Shown piece after piece: positions 56,572 to 64,000 of a stretch of 64,000 nucleotides of DNA; the stretch's first letter is position 1; the number at the start of each line of letters is the position of its first letter. The stretch covers positions 40,194-104,193 of the forward strand of contig CAXTHM010000003.1 in assembly GCA_964244115.1 (NCBI GenBank), in the 5' to 3' direction. The DNA is from CADCWK01 sp964244115. GTDB taxonomy: Bacteria; Chloroflexota; Chloroflexia; Thermomicrobiales; UBA6265. The position numbers and the translations under genes were made by a program. The notes beneath the pieces were generated by a model. The model had not been told where the DNA came from and searched no databases. It worked only from the letters and a program-made list of their open reading frames with translations.

Positions 56572-57546
56572 CTACGCGTCGACTTCTCCATTGAGACCAG
56601 AGGCGAGCAGGATGATGACCTCGGTGCCATCGGCGACCGGGCGGAGTTGCGCGACACCGGAGTAGCGGGACGCACCGAGTGCCGGTAAGCCGATGGCGAG
56701 CGTATTGTCCTCGTCAACGATGCCACCGATCGCTCCGCAGGCGAGCGCAACGGTCGGGTCATCCTGATCGAAGACGACGAGAACATGCTCCTCCAGCAGG
56801 TCGGAGAGGGCGACATCGATGACGGATTCCGAGCGCTCGACCGGTGCTGGCACCGCCGCCCCGACGAGATTGCCGGTGGCAGGGCTGACGGGTTCGAGAT
56901 CGGCAATTGGTTCCCCACTAATGCCGGCCGGATCACAGGTGCCGGCGTAGATGCCCGCTGGGCTCTCGCCAGGGATGGTTGCGGGTGCTTCTGGTGCCGC
57001 CGATTCCGGCGATGTCTGGGTATAGCCGACTGGCGGAATGAGATAGAGATCGCAGGAGACGGCGTCGCCGGTCTCGAGATCGTCGAGGAAGAATCCCGTC
57101 CCGGAGTAGGAGAACCCGCTGTCGTCGCCCTCCGCCGCGCGGGCGCAACTCATCACATAGGACCCGTAGCCATCCACCGCGTCCGTGTTGGCCGGGTAGT
57201 AGAGGACGTTCCCGGGGAGATCGATGTTGTACCGGCCGGCCTCCTCTGGGTCGCGGACCTCGACCATCGCGGCTCCACTGCTGTCCGTGACGACGGTGAC
57301 TGGTTCGACGTCGTCGGCGAAGACCTGCTCATAGGTGATCGAGATACCCGCTTCCGGCCGGGTGCAGGCTGCCGGCGCCTCTTCCAGCGGCACGGCCTCC
57401 TGGCAGGAGTAGGCGGCGATGGCGACGTAAGCGACCTCGTTCGGCGTGGGCGATACATCCTGCGCCCTGGTGCCAACAGGACCGCCGGTGCCGATCAATC
57501 CACCGATGAAGATTGCCGTCGCAAGGGCGATGAAACGTCGGTGCAT
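56572..57546 (-). CDS. secreted protein of unknown function
   Basis: This 324-residue protein has a signal peptide (FIALATAIFIGGLIGTGGPV) and an extracytoplasmic part with scattered cysteines (YSCQEAVPLEEAPAACTRPE, YVMSCARAA, AVSCDLYLIPP, YAGTCDPAG, VALACGAIG), probably disulfide-bonded. It ends ATEVIILLASG-like. I do not recognise a family. The ATG at 57546 has AGGAGAGG 6-10 nt upstream. The small protein upstream shares the secreted, YSC-containing style, so the two may form a unit. Confidence 0.7.
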   Translation of the reverse strand: MHRRFIALATAIFIGGLIGTGGPVGTRAQDVSPTPNEVAYVAIAAYSCQEAVPLEEAPAACTRPEAGISITYEQVFADDVEPVTVVTDSSGAAMVEVRDPEEAGRYNIDLPGNVLYYPANTDAVDGYGSYVMSCARAAEGDDSGFSYSGTGFFLDDLETGDAVSCDLYLIPPVGYTQTSPESAAPEAPATIPGESPAGIYAGTCDPAGISGEPIADLEPVSPATGNLVGAAVPAPVERSESVIDVALSDLLEEHVLVVFDQDDPTVALACGAIGGIVDEDNTLAIGLPALGASRYSGVAQLRPVADGTEVIILLASGLNGEVDA

Positions 57547-57587
57547 ATCATTCCTCTCCTGCCTCTTCCAGTTCCAGGGTGACGCGG

Positions 57588-57821
57588 CTATTGTCCCCCG
57601 ATCGTCTCGGGTAAGGAGACTCGGCCATCGACGCTGATTTCTGTGCCGGTGCATGGGGTCCGGCAGGAATAGGCAAGCCTGCTGCCGTAGACGACGTCGT
57701 CTGGAAAGCGGAGAGGGGAGACGCTCATCGTCGGTGTGTCATCGCCACGAGTGTCGATCATCACCGGGCTGCTCATCGCGAGCGCCAGGGCGGGCAGGAG
57801 CATCTCCATCGCCATCGCCAT
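57588..57821 (-). CDS. small putative secreted protein
   Basis: This 77-residue open frame has a hydrophobic lead (MEMLLPALALAMSSPVM) and one cysteine pair (YSCRTPCTG). It lies 41 bp upstream of the secreted-protein gene in the same direction. No ribosome site is clear, and several ATGs occur in the first seven codons, so the start is uncertain. The open frame continues upstream without a start codon, so it could also be a remnant of a longer gene. Confidence 0.4.
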   Translation of the reverse strand: MAMAMEMLLPALALAMSSPVMIDTRGDDTPTMSVSPLRFPDDVVYGSRLAYSCRTPCTGTEISVDGRVSLPETIGGQ

Positions 57822-57961
57822 CAGCAGTGACAGGGAGAACGCTCTTCGGACGGGATGGAGCGTATGCAGCCGCCCCGCGGCGATATCGCGAGGGCGAGAT
57901 CACCGCGGGGCGGCGGGGACGGATGATGCGCGGATGGTCGACCCCGGAGCCGGGGAATGGG

Positions 57962-58195
57962 TTAGCTGGCCGAGGTCTGGGTGACGGGGTAGCCGGCATC
58001 ATCCAGGGCCGCGGCGATCCGGTCGACCGAGACATGGGCCGGGTCGAAGCTGACGGCGACCTGCTTGCTGCCCAGGTCGGTCGTGACGGCGCTGACTCCG
58101 TCGATCCCGCTCAGCGCCTCATCGACGGAGGCGACGCAGTGGGCGCAGGAGACGTCCGGAACCGAGAGCGTGATATGTTCGATGGCGACCGACAT
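57962..58195 (-). CDS. copZ: heavy-metal-associated domain copper chaperone, CopZ-like
   Basis: This 77-residue protein consists of a single HMA domain with the metal site DVSCAHCVASVDEAL (CxxC). Length and fold fit CopZ-type Cu(I) chaperones. GGAGG lies 7 nt before the ATG. It is divergent from csoR with a palindromic operator between them, so copper probably induces both. No CopA ATPase is present in the window. Confidence 0.88.
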   Translation of the reverse strand: MSVAIEHITLSVPDVSCAHCVASVDEALSGIDGVSAVTTDLGSKQVAVSFDPAHVSVDRIAAALDDAGYPVTQTSAS

Positions 58196-58296
58196 GCGCT
58201 GCCTCCGTGTTTCTGCCCGGTCGGGCAAGGTGTGTGTCGCAACTGGCTCCCGGAGGGATTCCCCTCGGTCAGTGCGACGATCTGACGGATCGAGTG

Positions 58297-58318
58297 TAAT
58301 ACCCACCCAGGGTATAAT
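58297..58318. promoter_or_regulatory. CsoR-type operator with overlapping -10 element
   Basis: ATACCC-N5-GGGTAT (58299-58315) is a perfect inverted repeat of the kind bound by CsoR repressors. A consensus TATAAT (58313-58318) overlaps its right arm on the plus strand, facing csoR. Binding of apo-CsoR would block this promoter and could also affect copZ. Confidence 0.7.
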
Positions 58319-58428
58319 CCATCCGTATAACAGGTCACATGGCCGGAACACCTGCCGTATGGTCCCGGGCATTGCGGGCAGCGGGACTGGCCCGGACGCA
58401 ATTGGATGACACGAGTGAGCAGAGCGAG

Positions 58429-58806
58429 ATGACGACGATCGCGAATCATCAGGGCCACGATCTCGACGGCCCCGTCCAGGCGGAGGCGGGCGAGACGCCC
58501 ACTATCCCCGCGACCGGCCACAAGCACGGCCCGTCGTACGCCGACGACAAGGCGAAGATCCTCTCCCGGCTGCGTCGGATCGAGGGGCAGGTCCGTGGCG
58601 TCGAGCGCATGGTCGAGAACGACCAGTACTGCGTCGACGTGCTGACCCAGATGTCGTCGATCATCTCGGCGCTGCGGGCGACCGGCCTGCTGGTCCTGGA
58701 GGACCACATCCGGGGCTGCGTGGTCGGCGCGGACAAGGATGACCAGGAGGCCGTCCTCGACGAGCTGAACGGTGCGATCGAGCGGTTCGTGCGCTCCGTG
58801 AGCTAG
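58429..58806 (+). CDS. csoR: copper-sensing transcriptional repressor CsoR
   Basis: This 125-residue all-helical repressor of the CsoR/FrmR (DUF156) family has the DNA-binding region RLRRIEGQVRGVERM and the Cu(I) site Cys in DQYCVDVL, His in LEDHIRG and Cys in GCVV (C-H-C pattern). A His/Asp-rich N-terminal tail of ~40 residues (GHKHGPSYADD) precedes it. The ATG at 58429 is the best-placed start, although its ribosome site is weak and an in-frame TTG lies 8 codons upstream. Confidence 0.9.
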   Translation: MTTIANHQGHDLDGPVQAEAGETPTIPATGHKHGPSYADDKAKILSRLRRIEGQVRGVERMVENDQYCVDVLTQMSSIISALRATGLLVLEDHIRGCVVGADKDDQEAVLDELNGAIERFVRSVS

Positions 58807-58899
58807 TCCGATCGGGACGCGACCGCCGCGTCCCTGGAATTACCATCATCGCGCAGTCGATCGTCGGCCGATGAGTGTGCTCGGGAGGGGACGGGCGGC

Positions 58900-59472
58900 A
58901 TGGCACTGGGTCGGATCGCCATCGCCGCCATGCCGGGCGTCACGCTGCGCCTGCCCGAGCCGGGTGACGCCGCCGCGCTGGCCCGCAGCTTCGCCGCCAA
59001 CCGGGCCGCGCTCGACCGCTGGAACCCGGCCCCACCGGACGCCTTCTCCACCGAGGACGGCCAGGCCGAGAACATCCGCCAGATGCGGCTCGGCCACGAC
59101 CAGGGCGCGCCGCTGCCGCTGCTGATCATCCGGGACGGCCGCATCGTCGGCGACGTGTCCCTGTTCCAGATCGTCCGGGGGCCGCTCCGGTGCGCCACCG
59201 TCGGGTACTGGGTCGACGGCGGGGAGCAGGGCCGCGGCCTCGCAACCGCCGCCGTCAGCACCGCCGTCGAACTGGCCCGCGATCTCCTCCAGCTGCACCG
59301 GGTCGAGGCTGGCGTCTCGCCCCGCAACCCGGCCTCGCGGCGGGTCATGGAGAAGTGCGGCTTCACCCGGATCGGGCTGGCGCCGCGCTACCTCTTTGCC
59401 GCCGGAGACTGGCAGGACCAGATCCTCTACCAGCGCATCCTGGGCGACGTGCCGCCGGTATCATCGGGCTGA
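58900..59472 (+). CDS. GNAT family N-acetyltransferase (RimJ/RimL type)
   Basis: This 190-residue protein has the GNAT fold. Strand-helix motifs include VTLRLPEPGDAAAL, a central GDVSLFQIV, the acetyl-CoA motif GYWVDGGEQGRGLATAAVST (Q/R-x-x-G-x-G/A form) and the C-terminal VSPRNPASRRVMEKCGFTRI, typical of RimJ/RimL-like transferases. The substrate is unknown (protein N-terminus or small molecule). GGGAGGGG lies ~11 nt before the ATG. It probably starts a unit with the following two genes. Confidence 0.88.
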   Translation: MALGRIAIAAMPGVTLRLPEPGDAAALARSFAANRAALDRWNPAPPDAFSTEDGQAENIRQMRLGHDQGAPLPLLIIRDGRIVGDVSLFQIVRGPLRCATVGYWVDGGEQGRGLATAAVSTAVELARDLLQLHRVEAGVSPRNPASRRVMEKCGFTRIGLAPRYLFAAGDWQDQILYQRILGDVPPVSSG

Positions 59473-59585
59473 CGGGTGCCCTGCCCGAGTGGTCAGGTGA
59501 TGGGTAGTTGACCCGTTACCGACCTCTCGCTATCCTCGCGATAGTGGGTACCCTTCGGGAACCCGAGCCCCAAGGAGTGATCGCG

Positions 59586-60023
59586 ATGACCACGCCCCTC
59601 TTCGATACCGACAGCCCGGCTCACCGGAAGGCGCTCGGCAAGCTCGCCGACGACCAGATCGGCTGGCTGACGACGATCCGGAGCAGCGGCCGCCCGCACA
59701 GCGTCCCGGTCTGGTTCCTCTGGCATGACGGCCAGATCCTGATCTTCAGCGAGGAGGCGACGCAGAAGATTCGCAACCTGCACCACTCCGGCGACGTCGT
59801 CTTCTCGCTGGAAGCCGGGCAGCATGGTGCCGACGTCGCGATCCTCGACGGTACCGCCGTGATCTCCGACCAGCACGCGGCGGCGTGGCTGCCGGCGATC
59901 GGGGAGACCTACGGCGCCAAGTACGAGCAGGGCCTCCGGGGCCTCGGGCTGACGCTGGACGAGATGGCGGCGAAGTACACGCAGATCATCGTCATCACGC
60001 CGGCCAGGGTCACCGCCTGGTAA
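59586..60023 (+). CDS. PPOX-class (F420-dependent type) oxidoreductase
   Basis: This 145-residue protein has the split-beta-barrel fold of pyridoxamine-5'-phosphate oxidase-like enzymes: GWLTTIRSSGRPHSVPVWFL, LIFSEEATQKIRNLHHSG and AILDGTAVI. The pattern is that of the Rv3369/TIGR03667 group, which often binds F420. AAGGAG lies 8 nt before the ATG. It is followed by an LLM-class protein, another fold that frequently uses F420. The cofactor is inferred from family. Confidence 0.83.
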   Translation: MTTPLFDTDSPAHRKALGKLADDQIGWLTTIRSSGRPHSVPVWFLWHDGQILIFSEEATQKIRNLHHSGDVVFSLEAGQHGADVAILDGTAVISDQHAAAWLPAIGETYGAKYEQGLRGLGLTLDEMAAKYTQIIVITPARVTAW

Positions 60024-60135
60024 CCGATGGCCCGGACGATGCTGTCCGCTGGGACGTAACGAGCGATCAGGAGACCGATCTCTCCGGGGACCGGGGTTCG
60101 TCGCTCATGCCGATCACCCCGAGAGGAGCACGTCC

Positions 60136-61077
60136 GTGACCGAGAACACTGCCCGGGTCGGCGTCCATCTGCGCCGACCGACCGTCGCCGCGTCGCTCGC
60201 CTTCGCCCGGAAGGCCGACGCGGCCGGGATCGACACCGGCTGGCTGACGCTGGGCGGCCCGAGCTTCGATTCCCCGACCTTCATCGCCGCCGCCGCTGCC
60301 CAGACCGAACGGATCCGCTTCGGGACGTCGATCGTCCCGGCCTTCACCCAGCACCCGATCAAGCTGCTGACCCAGGCCCGAGCGATCGAGGAGATCGCCC
60401 CCGACCGGCTCCGGCTCGGGATCGGGACTAGCCACGGCCCGAGCATGGGGACGCTCGGCATCCCGATCGACCGGCCGCTGGACCGGCTCCGCGAGTACCT
60501 GCACGTCCTGCGGCCGCTGCTCCATGAGGGAGCGGTGGACTTCGACGGCGAGTTCTACCGGGTGAAGCTGACCTCGGACCCGCTGCCGACCCCGGTCCTG
60601 ATCTCGACCCTGCGCGAGAACGCCTACCGGCTGGCCGGCGAGCTGAGCGACGGCGCGATCTCGTGGGTCAGCCCGCTGAGCTACCTCGTCGACCGGATGA
60701 AGCCGGCGATGGCGAAAGGCGCCGCCGCAGCCAGCCGCCCGGCCCCGCCGTTGATCGGCCATGTCAGCATCGTCGTCGGGGTCGACCGCGAGACGGCCCG
60801 GGCGCGAGGCCGGGAGCAACTGGCGTACTACCCGCGGCTCCCGTTCTACCGCGCGATGTTCGCCGACAGCGGCTGGCCGCTCGCCGAGGGCGACACGGCC
60901 TGGCCGGACGACCTGCTGGATCATCTCATCATCAGCGGGACCGACGACGAGATCGTCGCCGGGCTGCGCCAATGGCTGGACGCGGGCGTCGACGAACTGC
61001 TTGTCGACCCGCGCCTGGACCCCAGCGTCCTCGACCGCGACGACGACCGCATCCTCGCCATCCTCGCCGCCGTCTGA
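60136..61077 (+). CDS. LLM-class flavin/F420-dependent oxidoreductase
   Basis: This 313-residue luciferase-like TIM-barrel protein has ASLAFARKADAAGIDTGWL, RIRFGTSIVPAFTQHP, RLRLGIGTSHGP and a late GTDDEIVAGLRQWLDAGVDE. These fit the LLM family that uses F420H2 or FMNH2. The substrate is unknown. GAGAGGAG lies 8 nt before the GTG start. The neighbouring PPOX gene supports an F420-using organism. Confidence 0.88.
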   Translation: MTENTARVGVHLRRPTVAASLAFARKADAAGIDTGWLTLGGPSFDSPTFIAAAAAQTERIRFGTSIVPAFTQHPIKLLTQARAIEEIAPDRLRLGIGTSHGPSMGTLGIPIDRPLDRLREYLHVLRPLLHEGAVDFDGEFYRVKLTSDPLPTPVLISTLRENAYRLAGELSDGAISWVSPLSYLVDRMKPAMAKGAAAASRPAPPLIGHVSIVVGVDRETARARGREQLAYYPRLPFYRAMFADSGWPLAEGDTAWPDDLLDHLIISGTDDEIVAGLRQWLDAGVDELLVDPRLDPSVLDRDDDRILAILAAV

Positions 61078-61108
61078 GACCCGGCGATCGTCCTGAATCC
61101 CGACCGAT

Positions 61109-61141
61109 CTGGCCCCGCGTCCGCCGAACACGGGGTGCCAG
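61109..61141. terminator. imperfect hairpin after the LLM gene
   Basis: CTGGCCCCG and CGGGGTGCCAG pair with a small bulge around a 13-nt loop, ~30 bp after the stop and before the methyltransferase gene. It is moderate evidence for a terminator. Confidence 0.5.
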
Positions 61142-61197
61142 ACCAACGGTATAGTGTCCTCCCGCAGACAACGCCGCAGCAGGGAGGATCACGCGCC

Positions 61198-62259
61198 ATG
61201 GCGACCGACATTCAGCTGGGCATGCCTGTCGGTCCGGTTGCTCGCAGCCACAGCGCGATGATCTTCCCCCGGCTGCGCTACATGGGGTCCAAGTACCGGC
61301 TCGCCGACAAGCTCTCGGAACGGTTCCTGGCGGTCGGGGGGACGACGGCGCTCGATGCGTTCTCGGGGAGCGGCTTCGTCTCGTATCTGCTCAAGACGCT
61401 CGGCTATGCGGTGACGACGAACGACTATCTGCGTTTCCCCGCCGTGATAACCCGAGCCGTCGTCGAGAACCAGACGGAGCGCCTCAGTCAGGTCGAGGTC
61501 GACTGGATCTCCGGGCCCTCTCTGGACGGACGGGATTTCATCCAGACGACCTTCGCCGGGATGTACTTCCCCGCCGAAGATCTGGCATTCCTCGATTCTG
61601 CCTGGTCGCATATCGATCTGATGTCCGAGCCGAAGCGGTCGCTGGCCCTGGCGGCGCTCGTGCTCTCCGCCGCGCGCAAGCAGCCCCGGGGCGTGTTCAC
61701 GTTCTCGGATCAGCGCTACGACGACGGGCGGCGGGATATCCGCCTCAGTCTGCGCGACCACTTCGCGGAGCGGGTGGCGGAGTACAACCGGTGCGTCTTC
61801 GATAGCGGGCTGGTCAACCGATCCCTGTCCGGCGATGTGTTCGACCTCGCCCCGGAACCCTATGATCTCGTCTATCTCGATCCGCCCTATGCGCCTCCGC
61901 GTGACGATAACGACTACATCAAGCGATATCACTTCCTGGAGGGCCTGTCCGCCTACTGGGAGGGAATGACGATCATGCCCGGGACGAAGACGAAGAAGCT
62001 GGAGAAGCGGTTCACACCGTTCGCCTACAAGCGCACGATCGTCGATGCGCTGGAGCGCCTGTTCGAGAAGTTTCGGGAATCGACGATCGTCCTGTCCTAC
62101 TCGTCCAACGCAGTCCCCGACGCCGAGACCATCACGGCGCTCCTCCGCAACGTGAAGGGGTCGGTCGAGCTGTTCCCGGTCGATCACACCTACTCGTTCG
62201 GGACGCACTCAACGGCCCTGCGCCGGGACGTCTCTGAATACATCTTCGTGGCGCAGTAG
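61198..62259 (+). CDS. DNA N6-adenine methyltransferase (D12/Dam-like class) of a restriction-modification pair
   Basis: This 353-residue protein has LRYMGSKYRLADKL (the N-terminal D12-class motif), the SAM site DAFSGSGFVSYLL (~residue 53) and the catalytic DLVYLDPPYAPP (~228). Motif I before motif IV marks an alpha-type adenine methyltransferase. GGGAGG lies ~10 nt before the ATG. The restriction enzyme gene starts 2 bp after its stop, so the pair is one operon with the methylase first. The recognition site is not deducible. The immediate upstream 120 bp contain no C-protein gene. Confidence 0.9.
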   Translation: MATDIQLGMPVGPVARSHSAMIFPRLRYMGSKYRLADKLSERFLAVGGTTALDAFSGSGFVSYLLKTLGYAVTTNDYLRFPAVITRAVVENQTERLSQVEVDWISGPSLDGRDFIQTTFAGMYFPAEDLAFLDSAWSHIDLMSEPKRSLALAALVLSAARKQPRGVFTFSDQRYDDGRRDIRLSLRDHFAERVAEYNRCVFDSGLVNRSLSGDVFDLAPEPYDLVYLDPPYAPPRDDNDYIKRYHFLEGLSAYWEGMTIMPGTKTKKLEKRFTPFAYKRTIVDALERLFEKFRESTIVLSYSSNAVPDAETITALLRNVKGSVELFPVDHTYSFGTHSTALRRDVSEYIFVAQ

Positions 62260-62261
62260 GT

Positions 62262-63221
62262 ATGGATGAGCTGCCATCCTTCGAGGAGTACCTCTCGACG
62301 CTTTCCGTCCTCTCGCGGCACGAAGATCCAATGGTCATGGGCGCCGCGGCTCAGATGCTGAAGGAGAGGGCGGCGGACCTCGCTCGTCTGGACCCCATCT
62401 CCGTGGACGTCCTGGCTGCCTGGGTTTCGGCGCACCCCGATGGCGTCACCGCACTGGGTCTGACGGTCGGCCTCTCGCNNNNNNNNNNCGAGAGTCTCGC
62501 CGCGCTGCCGGCGATCGATCATGACACTCTGGCGGCGTGGCTCGGGTCTCATCCCCAGTGGATGCCCGTACTCGGGCTGACCGTCGGCCTCTCGCAGGAG
62601 CGTCTGAAGAACACGCTGCGGCATCACTTCGCGACGTCGAGCTGGCGGAAGCTCGCCCGGCAGCGCCCCGTCGACCTCGTCCTGATGCTGGACCAGGAGT
62701 TCGGGCTGCTCGCTTCGCTCGAAAGTCAGCGTCATCGGGCCTATGACTTCGGCGATCTGCTGGTTGCCCGCGCCGGCACCCGCGCGACCGCTGCCCGGGC
62801 CGGTGCATCTGGTCGGCGACTCGAGGACGAGATCGAGGCGATTGCCGTCCAGCTCGGCGTGCCCTACGCGACGCGCACCCGCTTCACGGGTCGAAACCAG
62901 CGCACCGCTCCCTGCGATCTGGTCATTCCCAGCCCGGGGGAGGCGGTAATCGTCATCGCGGCCAAGGGATTCGACTCGACGGGATCGAAGCTGACCGATG
63001 CGGTCCGGGAGATCGAGGAGATGGCGGACATCAGGCTGCCGCGGCAGCACGTCATCGCCGTCATCGACGGGATCGGCTGGAAGAGCCGTCAGTCGGATCT
63101 ACGCCGGATCTACGAGCTTCGTGCGTCGTGGCAGATCGACGGTCTGTTCAATCTGGCGTCGCTGCCGGCGCTGGAGGCCGATCTGCGTACCGCGGCACGA
63201 TTGCGCGGGCTTCTTCCGTAG
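62262..63221 (+). CDS. putative type II restriction endonuclease, PD-(D/E)XK fold, with an assembly gap
   Basis: This ~319-residue protein follows the methylase. The C-terminal half contains PCDLVIPSPGEAVIVIAAKGF, then DSTGSKLTDAVREIEEM, a PD-(D/E)XK core like that of DpnII-type enzymes. The usual ExK is AAK here, with the acidic residues Asp (CDLV) and Glu (GEAV) nearby. The N-terminal part has a repeat: LAAWVSAHPDGVTALGLTVG and LAAWLGSHPQWMPVLGLTVG. Ten Ns (62479-62488) lie just after the first unit, so the real length of this part is not known. The frame is open on both sides with the 10-N length as written. Confidence 0.75.
   Translation: MDELPSFEEYLSTLSVLSRHEDPMVMGAAAQMLKERAADLARLDPISVDVLAAWVSAHPDGVTALGLTVGLSXXXXESLAALPAIDHDTLAAWLGSHPQWMPVLGLTVGLSQERLKNTLRHHFATSSWRKLARQRPVDLVLMLDQEFGLLASLESQRHRAYDFGDLLVARAGTRATAARAGASGRRLEDEIEAIAVQLGVPYATRTRFTGRNQRTAPCDLVIPSPGEAVIVIAAKGFDSTGSKLTDAVREIEEMADIRLPRQHVIAVIDGIGWKSRQSDLRRIYELRASWQIDGLFNLASLPALEADLRTAARLRGLLP
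62479..62488. other. 10-N assembly gap inside the endonuclease gene
   Basis: The gap follows CGGCCTCTCGC, the end of an internal repeat that recurs at ~62585-62596. It is preceded by CTCTCG and followed by CGAGAG, which are complementary. A collapsed repeat or a hairpin dropout could explain it. The number of missing bases is unknown. Confidence 0.8.
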
Positions 63222-63339
63222 ACCATGCGGCAACCCCGTCAGTCCCGACATCGAGGACTTCGGAGATCATGGGTACTCCGGGAACTGTCGGACTCCAGCC
63301 AGCGGGAAGCGTCGTGACCCAGCTCGGGCGTCAGGTGCG

Positions 63340-64000
63340 TCAGCCCGGCGTCGCTCGGATCTCGACGGCACCAAGGGCGATGTCGCGGCGCAGGTGACGG
63401 CGGTCGAAGGTGATCCGGTCGGCGCCGGCGTAGGCGCGGTCGCGGGCGGTCGCGAGGTCCGGGCCCGTCGCGACGACGGTCAGGACGCGGCCGCCGGCGG
63501 TGACGACCCGGCCATCGGCGTCGAGCCGGGTGCCAGCGTGGAAGACGGTCACGTCGGCCGGGAGGTCTCCCAGACCACTGATCGGCAGGCCGGTCGGGTA
63601 GGGGCCGGGGTAGCCGCCCGAGGCGAGCACGACGCCGACCGCCGCGCCGTCCTGGAGGACCGGTTCCGGGACCTCGGCCAGGTTGCCATCGGCGACGCCC
63701 CGGAGCAGTGGGAGCAGGTCGTCCCGCAGCAGCGGCAGCGCGACCTGCGTCTCCGGGTCACCGAAGCGGGCGTTGTACTCCAGCACCTTCGGGCCATCGG
63801 CCGTCAGGATCAGCCCGGTGAAGAGCACCCCCCGGAACGGTGTCCCGCGGCGAGCCATCTCCCGGATCGTCGGGGCAAGGACATCATCGTGGATCCGCGC
63901 CAGCACCGCCGCGGAGACATCCGGGAGCGGGGCATAGACGCCCATCCCGCCGGTGTTGGGGCCGGCATCGCCGTCGAAGGCCCGCTTGTGGTCACGCGCC
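63340..64000 (-). CDS. purD: phosphoribosylamine-glycine ligase PurD, C-terminal part (runs off the window)
   Basis: The minus strand encodes ~220 C-terminal residues of PurD, the ATP-grasp enzyme that makes glycinamide ribonucleotide in purine synthesis. Typical segments are AGPNTGGMGVYAP, FTGLILTADGPKVLEYNARF, GDPETQ and the C-terminal SGGYPGPYP, RVLTVVATGPDLATAR, RAYAGADRITFDRRHLRRDI. The N-terminal ATP-grasp part lies right of the window. It converges with the endonuclease gene; the ~120 bp between show no gene. Confidence 0.95.
   Translation of the reverse strand, partial: ARDHKRAFDGDAGPNTGGMGVYAPLPDVSAAVLARIHDDVLAPTIREMARRGTPFRGVLFTGLILTADGPKVLEYNARFGDPETQVALPLLRDDLLPLLRGVADGNLAEVPEPVLQDGAAVGVVLASGGYPGPYPTGLPISGLGDLPADVTVFHAGTRLDADGRVVTAGGRVLTVVATGPDLATARDRAYAGADRITFDRRHLRRDIALGAVEIRATPG

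Overview
The window is high-GC bacterial chromosome with tightly packed genes on both strands and heavy use of GTG and TTG starts behind good Shine-Dalgarno sites. A lon gene, a KimA-type K+ importer, F420-type oxidoreductases, a large stock of GT-C membrane glycosyltransferases and short GC-rich palindromic repeats fit a Chloroflexota bacterium, most likely of the Thermomicrobia group. That placement is an inference from gene content, not a phylogeny. Three runs of ten Ns show that this is a draft scaffold. At two of them the flanks show that the contigs actually overlap and carry spurious tails.

Layout. 1-8.2 kb: a truncated MFS exporter, recJ, a ~1 kb gene-poor stretch with a methyltransferase remnant, then two CheB-type proteins, one of them a CheB-CheR-PAS-histidine kinase fusion. 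8.3-13.2 kb: an aldo/keto reductase and a Gfo/Idh oxidoreductase in one operon, and lon behind a 60-bp-spaced direct repeat. 13.9-18.2 kb: a CopC-CopD fusion and a TPM/DUF2207 membrane protein broken by a gap. 18.2-19.0 kb: four REP-like palindromes. 19-29 kb: a lipid-linked-sugar glycosyltransferase island of four GT-C type membrane proteins and a polyprenyl-phosphate-mannose synthase that could feed them. 29-33 kb: a bacteriorhodopsin-like retinal protein with a histidine at the proton-donor position, then a divergent tetR/MMPL exporter pair with a readable operator and promoter. 33-37.5 kb: nucleotidyltransferase and phosphotransferase genes overlapping as GTGA, and a KimA-like transporter. 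38-42.6 kb: two paralogous polytopic membrane proteins.

42.7-48.3 kb: a second copy of a dispersed repeat, gltX, a three-gene set of two-helix membrane proteins ending in an Mrr-like nuclease fold, and two tandem VapBC-type toxin-antitoxin modules. 48.3-56.3 kb: the origin-proximal cluster rpmH-rnpA-yidD-yidC-jag-(pfkB-like, remnant, NYN nuclease)-mnmE, next to a clear oriC (AT-rich segment plus DnaA boxes). No dnaA lies on the other side of the origin inside this window. 56.5-64 kb: secreted proteins, a divergent copZ/csoR copper pair with a CsoR-type operator, GNAT, PPOX and LLM-type enzymes, a type II-like restriction-modification pair, and the 3' part of purD.

The most interesting items are the DTH-motif rhodopsin, the membrane-anchored Mrr-like cluster, the GT87-like/GT39 fusion inside a Pol-P-Man-linked island, the interruption of the conserved jag-mnmE neighbourhood by lower-GC nuclease genes, and a dispersed repeat translated in frame inside a glycosyltransferase gene.
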